Shown one piece after another: positions 55,398 through 63,743 of a stretch of DNA of 64,000 bases (the first letter of the stretch is position 1; each line of letters starts with the position of its first letter). Under the pieces are notes generated by a model, which saw only the letters and a program-made list of their open reading frames with translations, was not told where the DNA came from and made no database searches. Source of the stretch: Pseudoscardovia suis (GTDB lineage Bacteria; Actinomycetota; Actinomycetes; Actinomycetales; Bifidobacteriaceae); contig NZ_PGFC01000002.1 in assembly GCF_002797875.1 (NCBI RefSeq), positions 62,001 to 126,000 on the forward strand, in the 5' to 3' direction. The translations under genes were made by a program, and so were the position numbers.

Positions 55398-56546
55398 ATG
55401 ACATCGATGGACGCACCGTTTTACGACGTGAACCTGAGCTACGAAGACAATTACGCCAAGGGGCCGTTCGGTGCGTTCGCGACAGCGCTGGCGCGTGAAG
55501 ACGCCGCGGATTCGGCGGCTGGGGCTGTGGCGGCGGCTGGGGCTGCGGCTGCGGTTGGGACGACGGCGACGTTCCTTGGGATTCCCGTCGACCTGCCGTT
55601 CGGCATTCCTGCCGGCCCGCTGCTTAATTCGCGATACACGCACGCCGCGTTCCTCGAGGGCTTCGACATCGCCGTCTACAAGACGGTGCGTTCGCGGCCG
55701 TGGGCATGCAATGCCTTCCCCAACGTGCTTTCCGTGCATCCGCAGGGTGATTCGATCGATCCTGAGGGCACCGAGAAAGACGAAGGCGTGCTCGCCGACT
55801 CTGATTTCGGTACGGATGCGGCGCGCATCTCCATCTCCAACTCGTTCGGCGTGCCGTCACAGGATCCGGACATATGGCAGCCGGACATGGCGCTCGCTGT
55901 GCAACAGGCGGGTGCCGGGCAAGTGCTCGTCGGCAGCTTCCAAGGGTCGCGCACGCCTGGCATGAGCGATGACGCCTACATCGCTGACTGCGTGACGACC
56001 GCGCGTCTTGTGCAAGAGACCGGTGCGAAGATCATCGAGATGAACACGAGCTGCCCCAACGAAGGGCACAATCGCCTGCTGTGTCATAACCCTGAGCTGG
56101 TGGGGCGCATTTGTGATGCCGTGAAGAACGAAATCGGCGACACCCCGTTCATGATCAAGCTCGCATACCTGCCAGCCGACGAGCAGGTGGAAACGATGGT
56201 GCGCGACACCGCCGCTCATGGTACGGTGCAGGCGCTGTGCACGATCAACACGATTTCATGCAAGCTTGTCGATGCTCAAGGCGGGCAGGCGTTGCCGGGT
56301 GCCGGCCGCGATCGTTCGGGTGTGTGCGGCGCGGCGATCCGCCCGGCGGGCCTTGCGATGGTGCGTCGCGTGGCAGCGGTGCGTGAACGCCTCGGAGTGC
56401 CGTTCGACATCGTGGGCGTGGGTGGCGTGACGACGCCCGCTGATTATGAGGCGTACCGTGCGGCTGGTGCGGCGGCGGTGATGAGCGCGACCGGTGCCAT
56501 GTGGAACCCCTCCCTCGCCCGCCAGATCAAGGTCGCGCTGGCATAG
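55398..56546 (+). CDS. Dihydroorotate dehydrogenase-like flavoprotein (PyrD family)
   Basis: 382 residues. The TIM-barrel features of class 1 enzymes are present: LPFGIPAGPLLNSRY (about 63), ISNSFGVPSQD (about 141), IIEMNTSCPNEGHN (about 213) with the nucleophile-type Cys, LCTINTISC (about 276) and VGVGGVTTPADYEAY (about 339). It would oxidise dihydroorotate in pyrimidine synthesis, but no other pyr gene is adjacent and the sequence is divergent. Residues 32-52 are an Ala-rich insert with two GAVAAAG-like units. AAGGAG precedes ATG 55398, ruling out the longer reading from 55356. Confidence 0.85.
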   Translation: MTSMDAPFYDVNLSYEDNYAKGPFGAFATALAREDAADSAAGAVAAAGAAAAVGTTATFLGIPVDLPFGIPAGPLLNSRYTHAAFLEGFDIAVYKTVRSRPWACNAFPNVLSVHPQGDSIDPEGTEKDEGVLADSDFGTDAARISISNSFGVPSQDPDIWQPDMALAVQQAGAGQVLVGSFQGSRTPGMSDDAYIADCVTTARLVQETGAKIIEMNTSCPNEGHNRLLCHNPELVGRICDAVKNEIGDTPFMIKLAYLPADEQVETMVRDTAAHGTVQALCTINTISCKLVDAQGGQALPGAGRDRSGVCGAAIRPAGLAMVRRVAAVRERLGVPFDIVGVGGVTTPADYEAYRAAGAAAVMSATGAMWNPSLARQIKVALA

Positions 56547-56575
56547 ACGTTAACTTCGATAGACGGTAGTAACCC

Positions 56576-56636
56576 GGCTCTTGCGCTCCTGGTTGTGCTT
56601 GCGTGTGACACCACCAGTGGTGCAAGAGCCTTTTTT
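56576..56636 (+). terminator. Terminator of the PyrD-like gene
   Basis: GGCTCTTGC pairs with GCAAGAGCC around a long loop with a further GGTTGTG/CACCACC-like stem, followed by six Ts. Confidence 0.85.
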
Positions 56637-56688
56637 CGGCGTGGCCGTCCCGTCTTTTCTATACGAGTAGTCATATTGCTACTGTTTT

Positions 56689-56716
56689 TTGACGAATGTG
56701 CTATGTTGTATTAACA
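56689..56716 (+). promoter_or_regulatory. Promoter of the small-peptide/ABC/M50 operon
   Basis: TTGACG at 56689-56694 is followed 16 bases later by TTAACA (or TATTAA at 14 bases). An AGTAG/CTACT inverted repeat at 56666-56683 lies just upstream and might be an operator. Confidence 0.45.
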
Positions 56717-56806
56717 CTGCAAGCGCCGAAGTCAATGGGAGCTTCAGCGGTCGGAGTTAATGGAGACTTCGATATTGGAAAGGTTGCCTCTGGAAAGGGA
56801 ACTCCT

Positions 56807-57046
56807 ATGAATGATATGAATGAAACAATGGGCTATTTGGCTCTTGTAGGCCAGCAGAAGTTGGATGCTGCATTGCTGCGTTACGACGCTTGGTGGCTTG
56901 TGCTCTTCGCCATTCTGCTTGCAGTTGGCGGGACTCTATTGATGGGAATGGCTGTCTGGTGTGTCACTAGGGGGCACGGTTGGTTCACTGGTCAGTGGCA
57001 CTTTTCTTGGAGCGGCGCTTCCATTGATGTGCGCTGCCGTTCCTAG
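56807..57046 (+). CDS. Small single-TM membrane protein heading an ABC/protease operon
   Basis: 79 residues from ATG 56807, with AAAGGGA seven bases upstream. The N-terminal 27 residues are polar; one membrane helix spans about 29-53; the C-terminal 26 residues are rich in Trp, Gly, His and Arg, with Cys at 52 and 77. I recognise no family. Position 18 bases before an ABC ATPase, and an M50-like protease at the operon end, make a processed or exported peptide possible. A small transporter subunit or regulator is equally possible. The longer reading from 56696 has no ribosome site. Confidence 0.6.
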   Translation: MNDMNETMGYLALVGQQKLDAALLRYDAWWLVLFAILLAVGGTLLMGMAVWCVTRGHGWFTGQWHFSWSGASIDVRCRS

Positions 57047-57064
57047 CGCAGAAGGATTTCGCTG

Positions 57065-57844
57065 ATGAGTGATCGAAACGAGACATCGCTCGAATGCGAC
57101 CTGGCACAGACGGTTCCTGCCTTGGACGTGCGCGGTGTCTCGTTTCGATACCCCCGTGCCAAGAACACCGTGCTGACGGATATCACGTTTCACGTGCAAC
57201 CAGGGGAGCTCGTAGGGCTCATCGGGCCCAATGGCTCCGGAAAATCAACGTTGATTCGCACAATGTTCGATATCTACGCCGTGCAGTCCGGCTCCATCTT
57301 CGTCTTGGGCGTGGATCATGCGGATTCTCTCGCGCGCATGCAAAGCCTGTATCTGTCGACGAACGATGACCTGCCTGGCTTTTTGACCGGAGAGGAATAC
57401 GTACAGCTGTTCGCGCAGATGTACGGCGTTGAGATAGACGCGACGCGCTTTTCGGCGTTGCTGAAACGCTATGGTCTTTCCGGGCGCGAGCATGATTTGA
57501 TCGAGGACTATTCGCATGGAATGCAGAAGAAGCTTCAGCTCATCGTCGCTTTTCTTCTTCGCGTTCCGCTGACGGTCATCGATGAGACGCTGAACGGCAT
57601 CGATATCGAGAGTCTGTTCTTCGCGGCTCAGGATCTGAGGGATCTGTGCGACGAGGGGCATGCGGCGCTTCTGTGCACACATGATTTTGCAATGCTGGAG
57701 CGCGTTGCCGACCGCGTCGTGTTGCTGTACAACGGTTGCATCGTCGAAGACTTGACGGTCTCCCACATACGCAACGAGTATGGCTCCATCGAAAACCTCA
57801 CCATGGAAGTGCTGGGAGTGGAATGGGGTGACGATGAGCGTTGA
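57065..57844 (+). CDS. ABC transporter ATP-binding protein
   Basis: 259 residues. Walker A is GPNGSGKS (54-61), the signature is a modified YSHGMQKKL (149-157, His for the usual first Gly), Walker B is VIDE (171-174) and the switch His lies in CTHDF (about 202). A Gln-loop equivalent is not obvious: LYLSTNDDLPGFLTG follows instead, as in BcrA/multidrug-export type ATPases. It would power the 500-residue membrane protein encoded next, whose start overlaps by 11 bases. AGAAGGA lies upstream of the ATG. Export of a peptide or lipid, or immunity, fits the context better than import, as no binding protein is present. Confidence 0.92.
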   Translation: MSDRNETSLECDLAQTVPALDVRGVSFRYPRAKNTVLTDITFHVQPGELVGLIGPNGSGKSTLIRTMFDIYAVQSGSIFVLGVDHADSLARMQSLYLSTNDDLPGFLTGEEYVQLFAQMYGVEIDATRFSALLKRYGLSGREHDLIEDYSHGMQKKLQLIVAFLLRVPLTVIDETLNGIDIESLFFAAQDLRDLCDEGHAALLCTHDFAMLERVADRVVLLYNGCIVEDLTVSHIRNEYGSIENLTMEVLGVEWGDDER

Positions 57845-59336
57845 GAAGCCTTCCAAGCCATCCGAGGCGAAACGCGTCCGGCTGATTGCGGGACTGTATT
57901 GTCGTTTTCTCACCCGAAAGGTGCTGCGCGCGGGCATCCTCAAGCAGAAATCGGCACGCCTCGGCATAGCGGTTCTGCTGGAGCTGTTCATGGTGATGGT
58001 GGGCATCGTGTCGTACTCCATGCTGGGGAACGTGAGTGCGCCCCTGATGGATGTGGTCTTGGATTCCTATGGCATCTCCGGTGTGCTGATTGCTTCGCTG
58101 ATTTTTGCCATCGTCACGCTTATCTTCTCGAAGTCCTCTCAGTTGCAAGCGCTGACCATGCAATTGCCGGTGACGAACCGACACCGTGCCTCGGCGATGG
58201 CGGTGTTTGAGATGGGCATGCTGCTTGTGGGGATGGCTATCTTCTTCGGCCCCTATCTCGTGGCGCTGTGTCTGCGCACGGGCAGCCAATGGTTCGGCAG
58301 ATCCATGCTCGCGTGCGTGTTCCCTGGGCTTTGCGTGTTCTTTCTGTTCGCGGTGGTTTATGCTGCGGCGGACCGGTTGCTGTTGTTCTTGCCATCACGT
58401 TGGCGCAGTGTGGTTTTGGAACTGCTGCTTGCCGCCGGATTCTTCGGGGTGTACAGGTGGCAGGTTTGGTCGATTGAGGCACTGGGAAAGAACTATGTGG
58501 ATGGTGGTCACGAATTCATCGCATCGCGCTCGTTCGTTATGCTCGCCGACAGAACGAACGGTGCGGTTGCTGGGCTTGCCTGGCTCGCGCTGATTGCTGC
58601 GTGTTGTGTCGTCTATGTGCTCATCGTGCCGGATGCGGCAATACGGGACTTTCGGTATGTGAAGGTGCCTTGTATGCGTCTTGGGATGCAGTGGGGCGAA
58701 TGCGCGGGGCAGCGGGGCAGATGGGCTTTGGCGAAGGCCTATGTCATCCGGTCAGTGCGCGCGTATGAGACGATTCAAGCGCTCGTGATGGCGGTTGCGC
58801 TCTATGTGGTGCTCGCGGTCAATCGCAATATGTCACCTGTGTATGCCGCGGATGTGATGCTTGTCGCGAGTCTGTTCGCATATGTGGACACGGAACCATT
58901 GCGGAATCTGGAGATCTGGGGGCGTGCTGTGTCGTTGCGCACGTCCGTGCGTCACTATCTGCTCATCCTTCTGGGGCAATTCATTCCGTCATGTTGCGTC
59001 TTCCTTGCGATGTGCGTGAGCGAAGCCGTGCTTACACGAAACGTGGCATGGGGAACGGACGCAATCGTCCTGGGAGTACTAGCTGCGAGCACATTGCTCT
59101 TCGTGCTGGCTGGGGTGCTGTTTCCCCCACATCGCGATAATCCGTTTTCTGTCGGCATCTCTCTGACAGTGGTAATGACATTGCTCATCGTGGTAGCGGT
59201 GAGCGTTGTCACCCTGCGTCTTCCATTGTGGGCAAAGACCGTTCTCGGGGCCTGTGCGGTGGGAGTCTGCCTGTATTTTTCGATTTATGGGATTTACGTC
59301 AATGAAAGGAACAAGAGAAATGAAGTACGTCACTAG
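57834..59336 (+). CDS. Polytopic membrane protein, probable permease of the ABC transporter
   Basis: 500 residues with about ten hydrophobic segments. Start ATG 57834 overlaps the ATPase end by 11 bases, and the next gene overlaps its end by 17, so the three are translationally coupled. I see no ABC2 signature, but size and coupling resemble exporters in which one long protein provides both membrane halves. A cytoplasmic loop at about 92-118 (SSQLQALTMQLPVTNRHR) may be the ATPase-coupling helix; LQALPVT-type loops occur in bacteriocin/antibiotic ABC2 permeases. The substrate is unknown. Confidence 0.8.
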   Translation: MSVEKPSKPSEAKRVRLIAGLYCRFLTRKVLRAGILKQKSARLGIAVLLELFMVMVGIVSYSMLGNVSAPLMDVVLDSYGISGVLIASLIFAIVTLIFSKSSQLQALTMQLPVTNRHRASAMAVFEMGMLLVGMAIFFGPYLVALCLRTGSQWFGRSMLACVFPGLCVFFLFAVVYAAADRLLLFLPSRWRSVVLELLLAAGFFGVYRWQVWSIEALGKNYVDGGHEFIASRSFVMLADRTNGAVAGLAWLALIAACCVVYVLIVPDAAIRDFRYVKVPCMRLGMQWGECAGQRGRWALAKAYVIRSVRAYETIQALVMAVALYVVLAVNRNMSPVYAADVMLVASLFAYVDTEPLRNLEIWGRAVSLRTSVRHYLLILLGQFIPSCCVFLAMCVSEAVLTRNVAWGTDAIVLGVLAASTLLFVLAGVLFPPHRDNPFSVGISLTVVMTLLIVVAVSVVTLRLPLWAKTVLGACAVGVCLYFSIYGIYVNERNKRNEVRH

Positions 59337-59739
59337 GGTCATCGCATTGCTTTGTGGAAGCGCAGTGGTCACGATGGTTATAGCCGCAATGGGGGCGCTT
59401 GTGGCGATGTTCTCGACATCAGGGGATGGCGCTGCCCGTACCGAGGAGCTGTGGGGCGCGGTCTATTTCCAGGTCGTTCCTGCCGCCGATGGCGGCACGG
59501 ATGTGGATGCCAGCATGGGCATTGCGAACGGCTGGATGCTCTTCGCGATTTTCGCCGTGCTGTTTCTTTTCATGCTGCTGGTGTCAGTCATCTACGACGC
59601 CCTGCTCCGCAGGAAACAATACTTGCTCGAAGCAGCGCGGAAAGGGCAGCATGACGTTCGATCAAACGCTGCAACAATTAATGTTGCGGATTCTAAAGCG
59701 ACACAGAATCAGGTCGACCCTGGTCACAAGGTTCGTTGA
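59320..59739 (+). CDS. Small two-TM membrane protein of the ABC/M50 operon
   Basis: 139 residues. Helices lie at about 6-30 and 70-92; between them is an extracytoplasmic acidic loop of about 40 residues, and a polar Asp/Asn/Lys tail follows. ATG 59320 has AAAGGA nine bases upstream; an ATG at 59302 is a less well placed alternative. It overlaps the permease end and shares TTGA with the next start, so it is tightly coupled to both. No family is recognised. It may be an accessory transporter subunit or an immunity-type protein. Confidence 0.75.
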   Translation: MKYVTRVIALLCGSAVVTMVIAAMGALVAMFSTSGDGAARTEELWGAVYFQVVPAADGGTDVDASMGIANGWMLFAIFAVLFLFMLLVSVIYDALLRRKQYLLEAARKGQHDVRSNAATINVADSKATQNQVDPGHKVR

Positions 59740-60272
59740 ATTCTTCTAGGAAAGATACAAAGACGGTGGTTGCACGGCCGAGACGGTGTTGTATTGCTGT
59801 GCTTGTGGGAGTCTTGCTGTCTAGTTGTATTGCAGTGATAATGCCAGCTGCCATCGCGGTTCTTGCTGTTGTTTTTGCTGCTATGTCAGCGGATTTGGCG
59901 TATCGTGCGATGTGCCCAATCGTTGAGGCGTGGTTGTGGTGGCTGGTGCTGCCCTATTGCATTCATGAATGGATGCATATCTTGGCATTGTCGGCGAGGG
60001 GAGGATCCCAAACACTGGAAACACAGGTCACGTGTTATCGCATTTCTGTGCGCCCAACAGAGTCGGTGACTATTCCCAGGTCTTGTCTTGTTGCAATTTC
60101 GGGGCCAATGGGAACGGCCATGATGGGTGTGTTTTCATTGCCGATAATCCAGTGGCTGGGCTTCCCTTGGTGGGTGAATCTCCCTTGGTTGTATCATGCT
60201 CTATTTCTTGTTCCGTTATTTGGTGATGGGAAGAGTCTTGTGACGGGACTCAGGGCTCTTAAGCAGGTCTGA
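59736..60272 (+). CDS. Minimal M50/site-2-protease-like membrane metalloprotease
   Basis: 178 residues, about four or five hydrophobic segments, starting at TTG 59736 that overlaps the preceding TGA (TTGA), with AAGG four bases upstream. HEWMH at 77-81 is a perfect HExxH zinc motif inside a hydrophobic segment, and LVPLFGDGKSL near 158-168 matches the M50 second motif with Asp164 as the likely third ligand. Related small proteins are known as DUF3267 or putative zincin peptidases. Intramembrane cleavage of a small membrane protein is the expected activity; the 79-residue operon leader is an attractive but untested substrate. No PDZ domain is present. Confidence 0.75.
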   Translation: MNSSRKDTKTVVARPRRCCIAVLVGVLLSSCIAVIMPAAIAVLAVVFAAMSADLAYRAMCPIVEAWLWWLVLPYCIHEWMHILALSARGGSQTLETQVTCYRISVRPTESVTIPRSCLVAISGPMGTAMMGVFSLPIIQWLGFPWWVNLPWLYHALFLVPLFGDGKSLVTGLRALKQV

Positions 60273-60473
60273 GCGATGGGTGGCGGGTGGCTTTGCGGAT
60301 GATCCATCACGCTGGCAGCGAACTTCACCGAACCGCCACACACGTCACGGCACACAGCAGGTAGAGTACGATAACTACCGATGAACATCCTCGGTTTGTA
60401 GCGCTATTTCGAATGGGAGCGCCTTGCCGCATTGCGCGGCAATATGCCGGGGAATCGAGAGCAAGGAACAATT

Positions 60474-61805
60474 GTGAGCGACGTGAACGCTGATAACGAT
60501 GTGCTGCGCGTGGTGGGCGGCAAGCCTCTGAGTGGGCAAATCAAGGTGCGAGGCGCCAAGAACTTCGTGAGCAAGGCGATGGTGGCGGCCCTTCTGGCGC
60601 CTGGCACTTCGGTACTCAAGAACGTTCCGGAAATCCGCGACGTGCGCGTGGTTTCCGATTTGCTGCGCTTGCACGGCGTGAATGTGAACTTCGATGACGC
60701 CAAGGGCATCATCACCATCGACGCCTCGCATGTGGACCTGGCGGATGTGGCGGATGTCGATACGCTCGCGGGTTCGTCGCGCATTCCGATTCTGTTCTCC
60801 GGCCCGCTTGTGCATCGCTTGGGCGAGGCGTTCATCCCCTCGCTGGGCGGCTGCCGTATTGGTGACCGGCCGATTGACTTCCACTTGGAGACGTTGCGCC
60901 GTCTGGGCGCCACCGTTGACAAAGAGCATGCCGACGGCATCCATATCACCGCTCCCAACGGATTGCACGGCGCCAAGATTCACCTGCCGTACCCCTCGGT
61001 GGGCGCAACGGAGCAGACGCTGCTCGCCGCAGTGCTCGCGGACGGCAAGACCGAACTGTCCGGCGCTGCCATCGAGCCTGAAATCATGGATCTTATCTGC
61101 GTATTGCAGAAGATGGGCGCCATCATCTCCGTCGACGTCGATCGCACGATTCGCATCGAGGGCGTGGAGAAGCTCAAGGGCTACGAGCACACGGCCCTGA
61201 CCGACCGCATCGAGGCCGCGAGCTGGGCGTCCGCCGCCCTTGCCACGCGCGGCGACATCTTCGTCAAGGGCGCCACGCAGCCCGAGATGATGACCTTCCT
61301 CAACGTCTTCCGCAAAATCGGCGGCGAATTCGAGGTGCGCGACGACGGCATCCGCTTCTGGCACCCGGGCGGGGACCTTAAGCCCGTGGCCATCGAAACA
61401 GATGTGCATCCCGGCTTCATGACGGACTGGCAGCAGCCGCTCGTCGTGGCGCTGACGCAGGCCAACGGCTTGAGCATCGTGCATGAAACCGTGTACGAGA
61501 ACCGCTTCGGCTTCACCAAACCCCTTGTGCAGATGGGCGCCACCATCCAGCTGTACCGCGAATGCCTCGGCTCCCTGCCCTGCCGCTTCCAGCAGCGCAA
61601 CTTCGAACATTCCGCGGTGATCTTCGGACCCACGCCACTCACGGGCCAGGACATCGACGTGCCCGACCTGCGCGGCGGCTTCAGCCACCTCATCGCGGCG
61701 CTCGCGGCGTCCGGCCCCTCCACGGTGCACGGCATCTCCCTCATCGACCGTGGCTACGCCGACTTCCGCGGCAAGCTCCGTGCCCTCGGCGCGGAGATCG
61801 AGTAG
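60474..61805 (+). CDS. murA: UDP-N-acetylglucosamine 1-carboxyvinyltransferase
   Basis: 443 residues. It adds enolpyruvate from PEP to UDP-GlcNAc, the committed step of peptidoglycan synthesis. LSGQIKVRGAKN (about 17) binds substrate. GGCRIGDRPIDFHLE places the catalytic Cys at residue 127, so fosfomycin sensitivity is expected at this position. DRIEAASW and the C-terminal DLRGGFSHLIAAL with RGY are typical. GTG 60474 is preferred because AAGGA lies six bases upstream; an ATG-like reading at 60432 has none. The 200 bases before it include TAGAGT and TAACTA, possible -10 boxes. A strong terminator follows. Confidence 0.95.
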   Translation: MSDVNADNDVLRVVGGKPLSGQIKVRGAKNFVSKAMVAALLAPGTSVLKNVPEIRDVRVVSDLLRLHGVNVNFDDAKGIITIDASHVDLADVADVDTLAGSSRIPILFSGPLVHRLGEAFIPSLGGCRIGDRPIDFHLETLRRLGATVDKEHADGIHITAPNGLHGAKIHLPYPSVGATEQTLLAAVLADGKTELSGAAIEPEIMDLICVLQKMGAIISVDVDRTIRIEGVEKLKGYEHTALTDRIEAASWASAALATRGDIFVKGATQPEMMTFLNVFRKIGGEFEVRDDGIRFWHPGGDLKPVAIETDVHPGFMTDWQQPLVVALTQANGLSIVHETVYENRFGFTKPLVQMGATIQLYRECLGSLPCRFQQRNFEHSAVIFGPTPLTGQDIDVPDLRGGFSHLIAALAASGPSTVHGISLIDRGYADFRGKLRALGAEIE

Positions 61806-61911
61806 GCAAGCGGCTGACGGTGCGGGTGCGCGCCGGCTGTGGCGTGTGGTTGAGCTGTGGCTATGGCGAAGTAGTTGCGCGCCGTCAGGACTTATGCTGA
61901 GCTGACTATGT

Positions 61912-61949
61912 AAGGGCTTGTAGCAGGAAGAATCCTGCTACAAACCCTT
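61912..61949 (+). terminator. Terminator of murA
   Basis: AAGGG-TTGTAGCAGGA pairs with TCCTGCTACAA-CCCTT over an AGAA loop. The following bases are only moderately T-rich. Confidence 0.85.
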
Positions 61950-62061
61950 GTTGTTTCTGGTTGTCTCTGCACAATTGTTGTCTCTGCACAATGCCGTGCA
62001 GTCGCGACGTTCACCTGACCCCGTCGATGCTTGTTCGGCTGCAAAGAGGTTTCTGTGCTTC

Positions 62062-62193
62062 AATGCGCGAGTGGTGGCTGGCACATAGGTGGGTTAGGTG
62101 ATGTGTTTGGTTTGGGGTTTGGCTTGTTTGCTGGGGTTGTGGTGCGTGGGCCTGTCGGTTTGGCTGTTATGTGCACGTGGTGACTCGCACATT
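62062..62193 (+). repeat. Two copies of the 26-bp palindromic repeat upstream of plsC
   Basis: Copies at 62062-62087 and 62168-62193 have the same orientation as the 44-kb cluster. The spacer shares GTGTTTGGTTTGGGGTTTGG and CTTGTTTGCTGGG with it. Nothing else is supported in 61950-62253. Confidence 0.88.
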
Positions 62194-62253
62194 AGCGGCA
62201 AGTTTGTGTGCCGCTTTGTCGTGTTGCGCAAATCGCATGGGGAAGCGACATGG

Positions 62254-62259
62254 CACAAT
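62254..62259 (+). promoter_or_regulatory. -10-like box of plsC, probably leaderless
   Basis: CACAAT ends six bases before ATG 62266; the GGGAG in between is too close to serve as a ribosome site. Confidence 0.35.
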
Positions 62260-62265
62260 GGGAGC

Positions 62266-63174
62266 ATGGCATCCAAAGGCAAACCATCGCCGCGTTCCGC
62301 GGTCTCGCCGTTGAGCGACGCTCAGGTCAAGCGCTTGGCAGCTGAGCATACGCTAGTGAATCCGTGCAACAACCATCCGTGCGGTCCTCGCGTCGACAAT
62401 ATCGAGGAGATTAACGCGCAGAATCCCCGTGCCACAGCGGTGCTGCGCGATATGGTCAAGTGCGATTTGCGTTCCCACTCGCGCAACTACGCATGGGGCC
62501 TCGAGAACGTGCCAGAAACCGGCCCCTTCATCACCGCATGCACGCATATCACGCTGTATGACGTGTTCATTCCCATGATCGGCCTGTTCGACCAGGGCCG
62601 TCGTCCGCGCTTCATGGCCAAGGCCGAGATGGCGCACTGGCCCATCGTGGGCTGGGGCCTCAAAACCGTGGGAATGCAGCCGGTCAAGCGCCATTCGGGG
62701 CAGGCCAGGGCCATCGAGGAGGAATCCATCTCCATCATCACCTCCGGCCGGCCGCTCACCGTGTGGCCCGAGGGCACGCTGACGCGCGACCCGAAGAAAT
62801 GGCCCATGACGTGCAAGAACGGCGCCGCGTACATAGCGCTCGAATCCAGCCGCCGCCTGGGCTACCAGGTGCCGCTGTTCCCGTGCGTCACGTGGGGCGC
62901 GGCGAGCATCAACCACCTGTTGCCGTGGCCGCGCAAGAACGTGGTGATGCATTACGGTGACCGGCTGGACTACGCCGATTTGCTCGAAGGCAGCGAAAAC
63001 TGGGGCGAGGAGCCGCCGTCCGTGAACGTGGAGGTGCTCACCAACCGCATTCGCGCGGTGCTGGAGGCGAATGAGGCGGAGATTCGCGGAGAGGAGCCTC
63101 CGGCGGAAGGCGTGTGGGATTATCGTCTGATGCAGCGGGTGCCTCGCAGCCAGTTCCCCGCGGCGCTGGATTAG
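62266..63174 (+). CDS. plsC: 1-acyl-glycerol-3-phosphate acyltransferase (PlsC-like)
   Basis: 302 residues. The acyltransferase motif HX4D is clear (HITLYD, about 95-100), together with FMAKAEMAHWPIVGW (about 122) and the substrate motif VWPEGTLTRD (about 166). It would acylate lysophosphatidate to phosphatidate at the membrane face. No strong membrane helix is seen, so binding is probably peripheral. ATG 62266 is taken because upstream codons (to 62098) are repeat sequence. The next gene, gpsA, makes the glycerol-3-phosphate used in the same pathway, so the pair is functionally linked although 570 bases of repeats separate them. Confidence 0.9.
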   Translation: MASKGKPSPRSAVSPLSDAQVKRLAAEHTLVNPCNNHPCGPRVDNIEEINAQNPRATAVLRDMVKCDLRSHSRNYAWGLENVPETGPFITACTHITLYDVFIPMIGLFDQGRRPRFMAKAEMAHWPIVGWGLKTVGMQPVKRHSGQARAIEEESISIITSGRPLTVWPEGTLTRDPKKWPMTCKNGAAYIALESSRRLGYQVPLFPCVTWGAASINHLLPWPRKNVVMHYGDRLDYADLLEGSENWGEEPPSVNVEVLTNRIRAVLEANEAEIRGEEPPAEGVWDYRLMQRVPRSQFPAALD

Positions 63175-63259
63175 TTGAATCGGCCGGTTGGTTGAACTTG
63201 CCGGTTGACTGAACTGGCTGCTTTGCTGGGAAGCCGAGGCGGGTGGCAAGCTGCTGCGC

Positions 63260-63496
63260 AATGTGCCAGTGGTGGCTGGCACATTGGTGGGTTGGGTGGT
63301 TTGTTTGGCCAGGGGTTTGGCTTGTTTGCTGGGTTTGTTGTGTGTTGGGCTTCCGGTTTTGCGCCTATGTGTGGGTGGCGACTGGCACATTGGCTGGGTG
63401 AAGGCTGGCTGTGGTGCAATGTGTGGGTGACGACTGTCACATTGCGGGGGTGGATTGTTGACGGTGACGTTATGTGCGGGTGGTGGCTGGCACATT
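63260..63496 (+). repeat. Four copies of the 26-bp palindromic repeat between plsC and gpsA
   Basis: Copies are at 63260, 63366, 63418 and 63471 (26 bases each, same orientation). The first is a near-ideal palindrome: AATGTGCCAG, six bases, CTGGCACATT. The first spacer again contains GGGGTTTGGCTTGTTTGCTGG. The remainder of 63175-63743 has no gene. Confidence 0.9.
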
Positions 63497-63743
63497 GCGG
63501 GATGGATTGTCGGTGGCGGAGCCGGGCTGATTGGCTCACTCGACTTGGCTGAGGTGCGGGCAATGGGGTGATTGTGAAGCGTGGTGATTTGCGGTTCGCC
63601 TAGAGTTTTCTTGGGGCTGTTCTGCATGAATCCGGCTTGAGAATGAGCATGAGAGTCGGCTGACCATTAGCCTGACTATTGTTGACCGGAGAATTATTGC
63701 GTCAATAACTATCCGAATTCAAATCGGCCAGAAGGAGCGTCGC

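Noticed and set aside
56666-56688. Second terminator before the ABC/M50 operon
   Set aside because: The AGTAG/CTACT stem has only five pairs; the T-run that follows overlaps the -35 box, and a full terminator already exists at 56576-56636.
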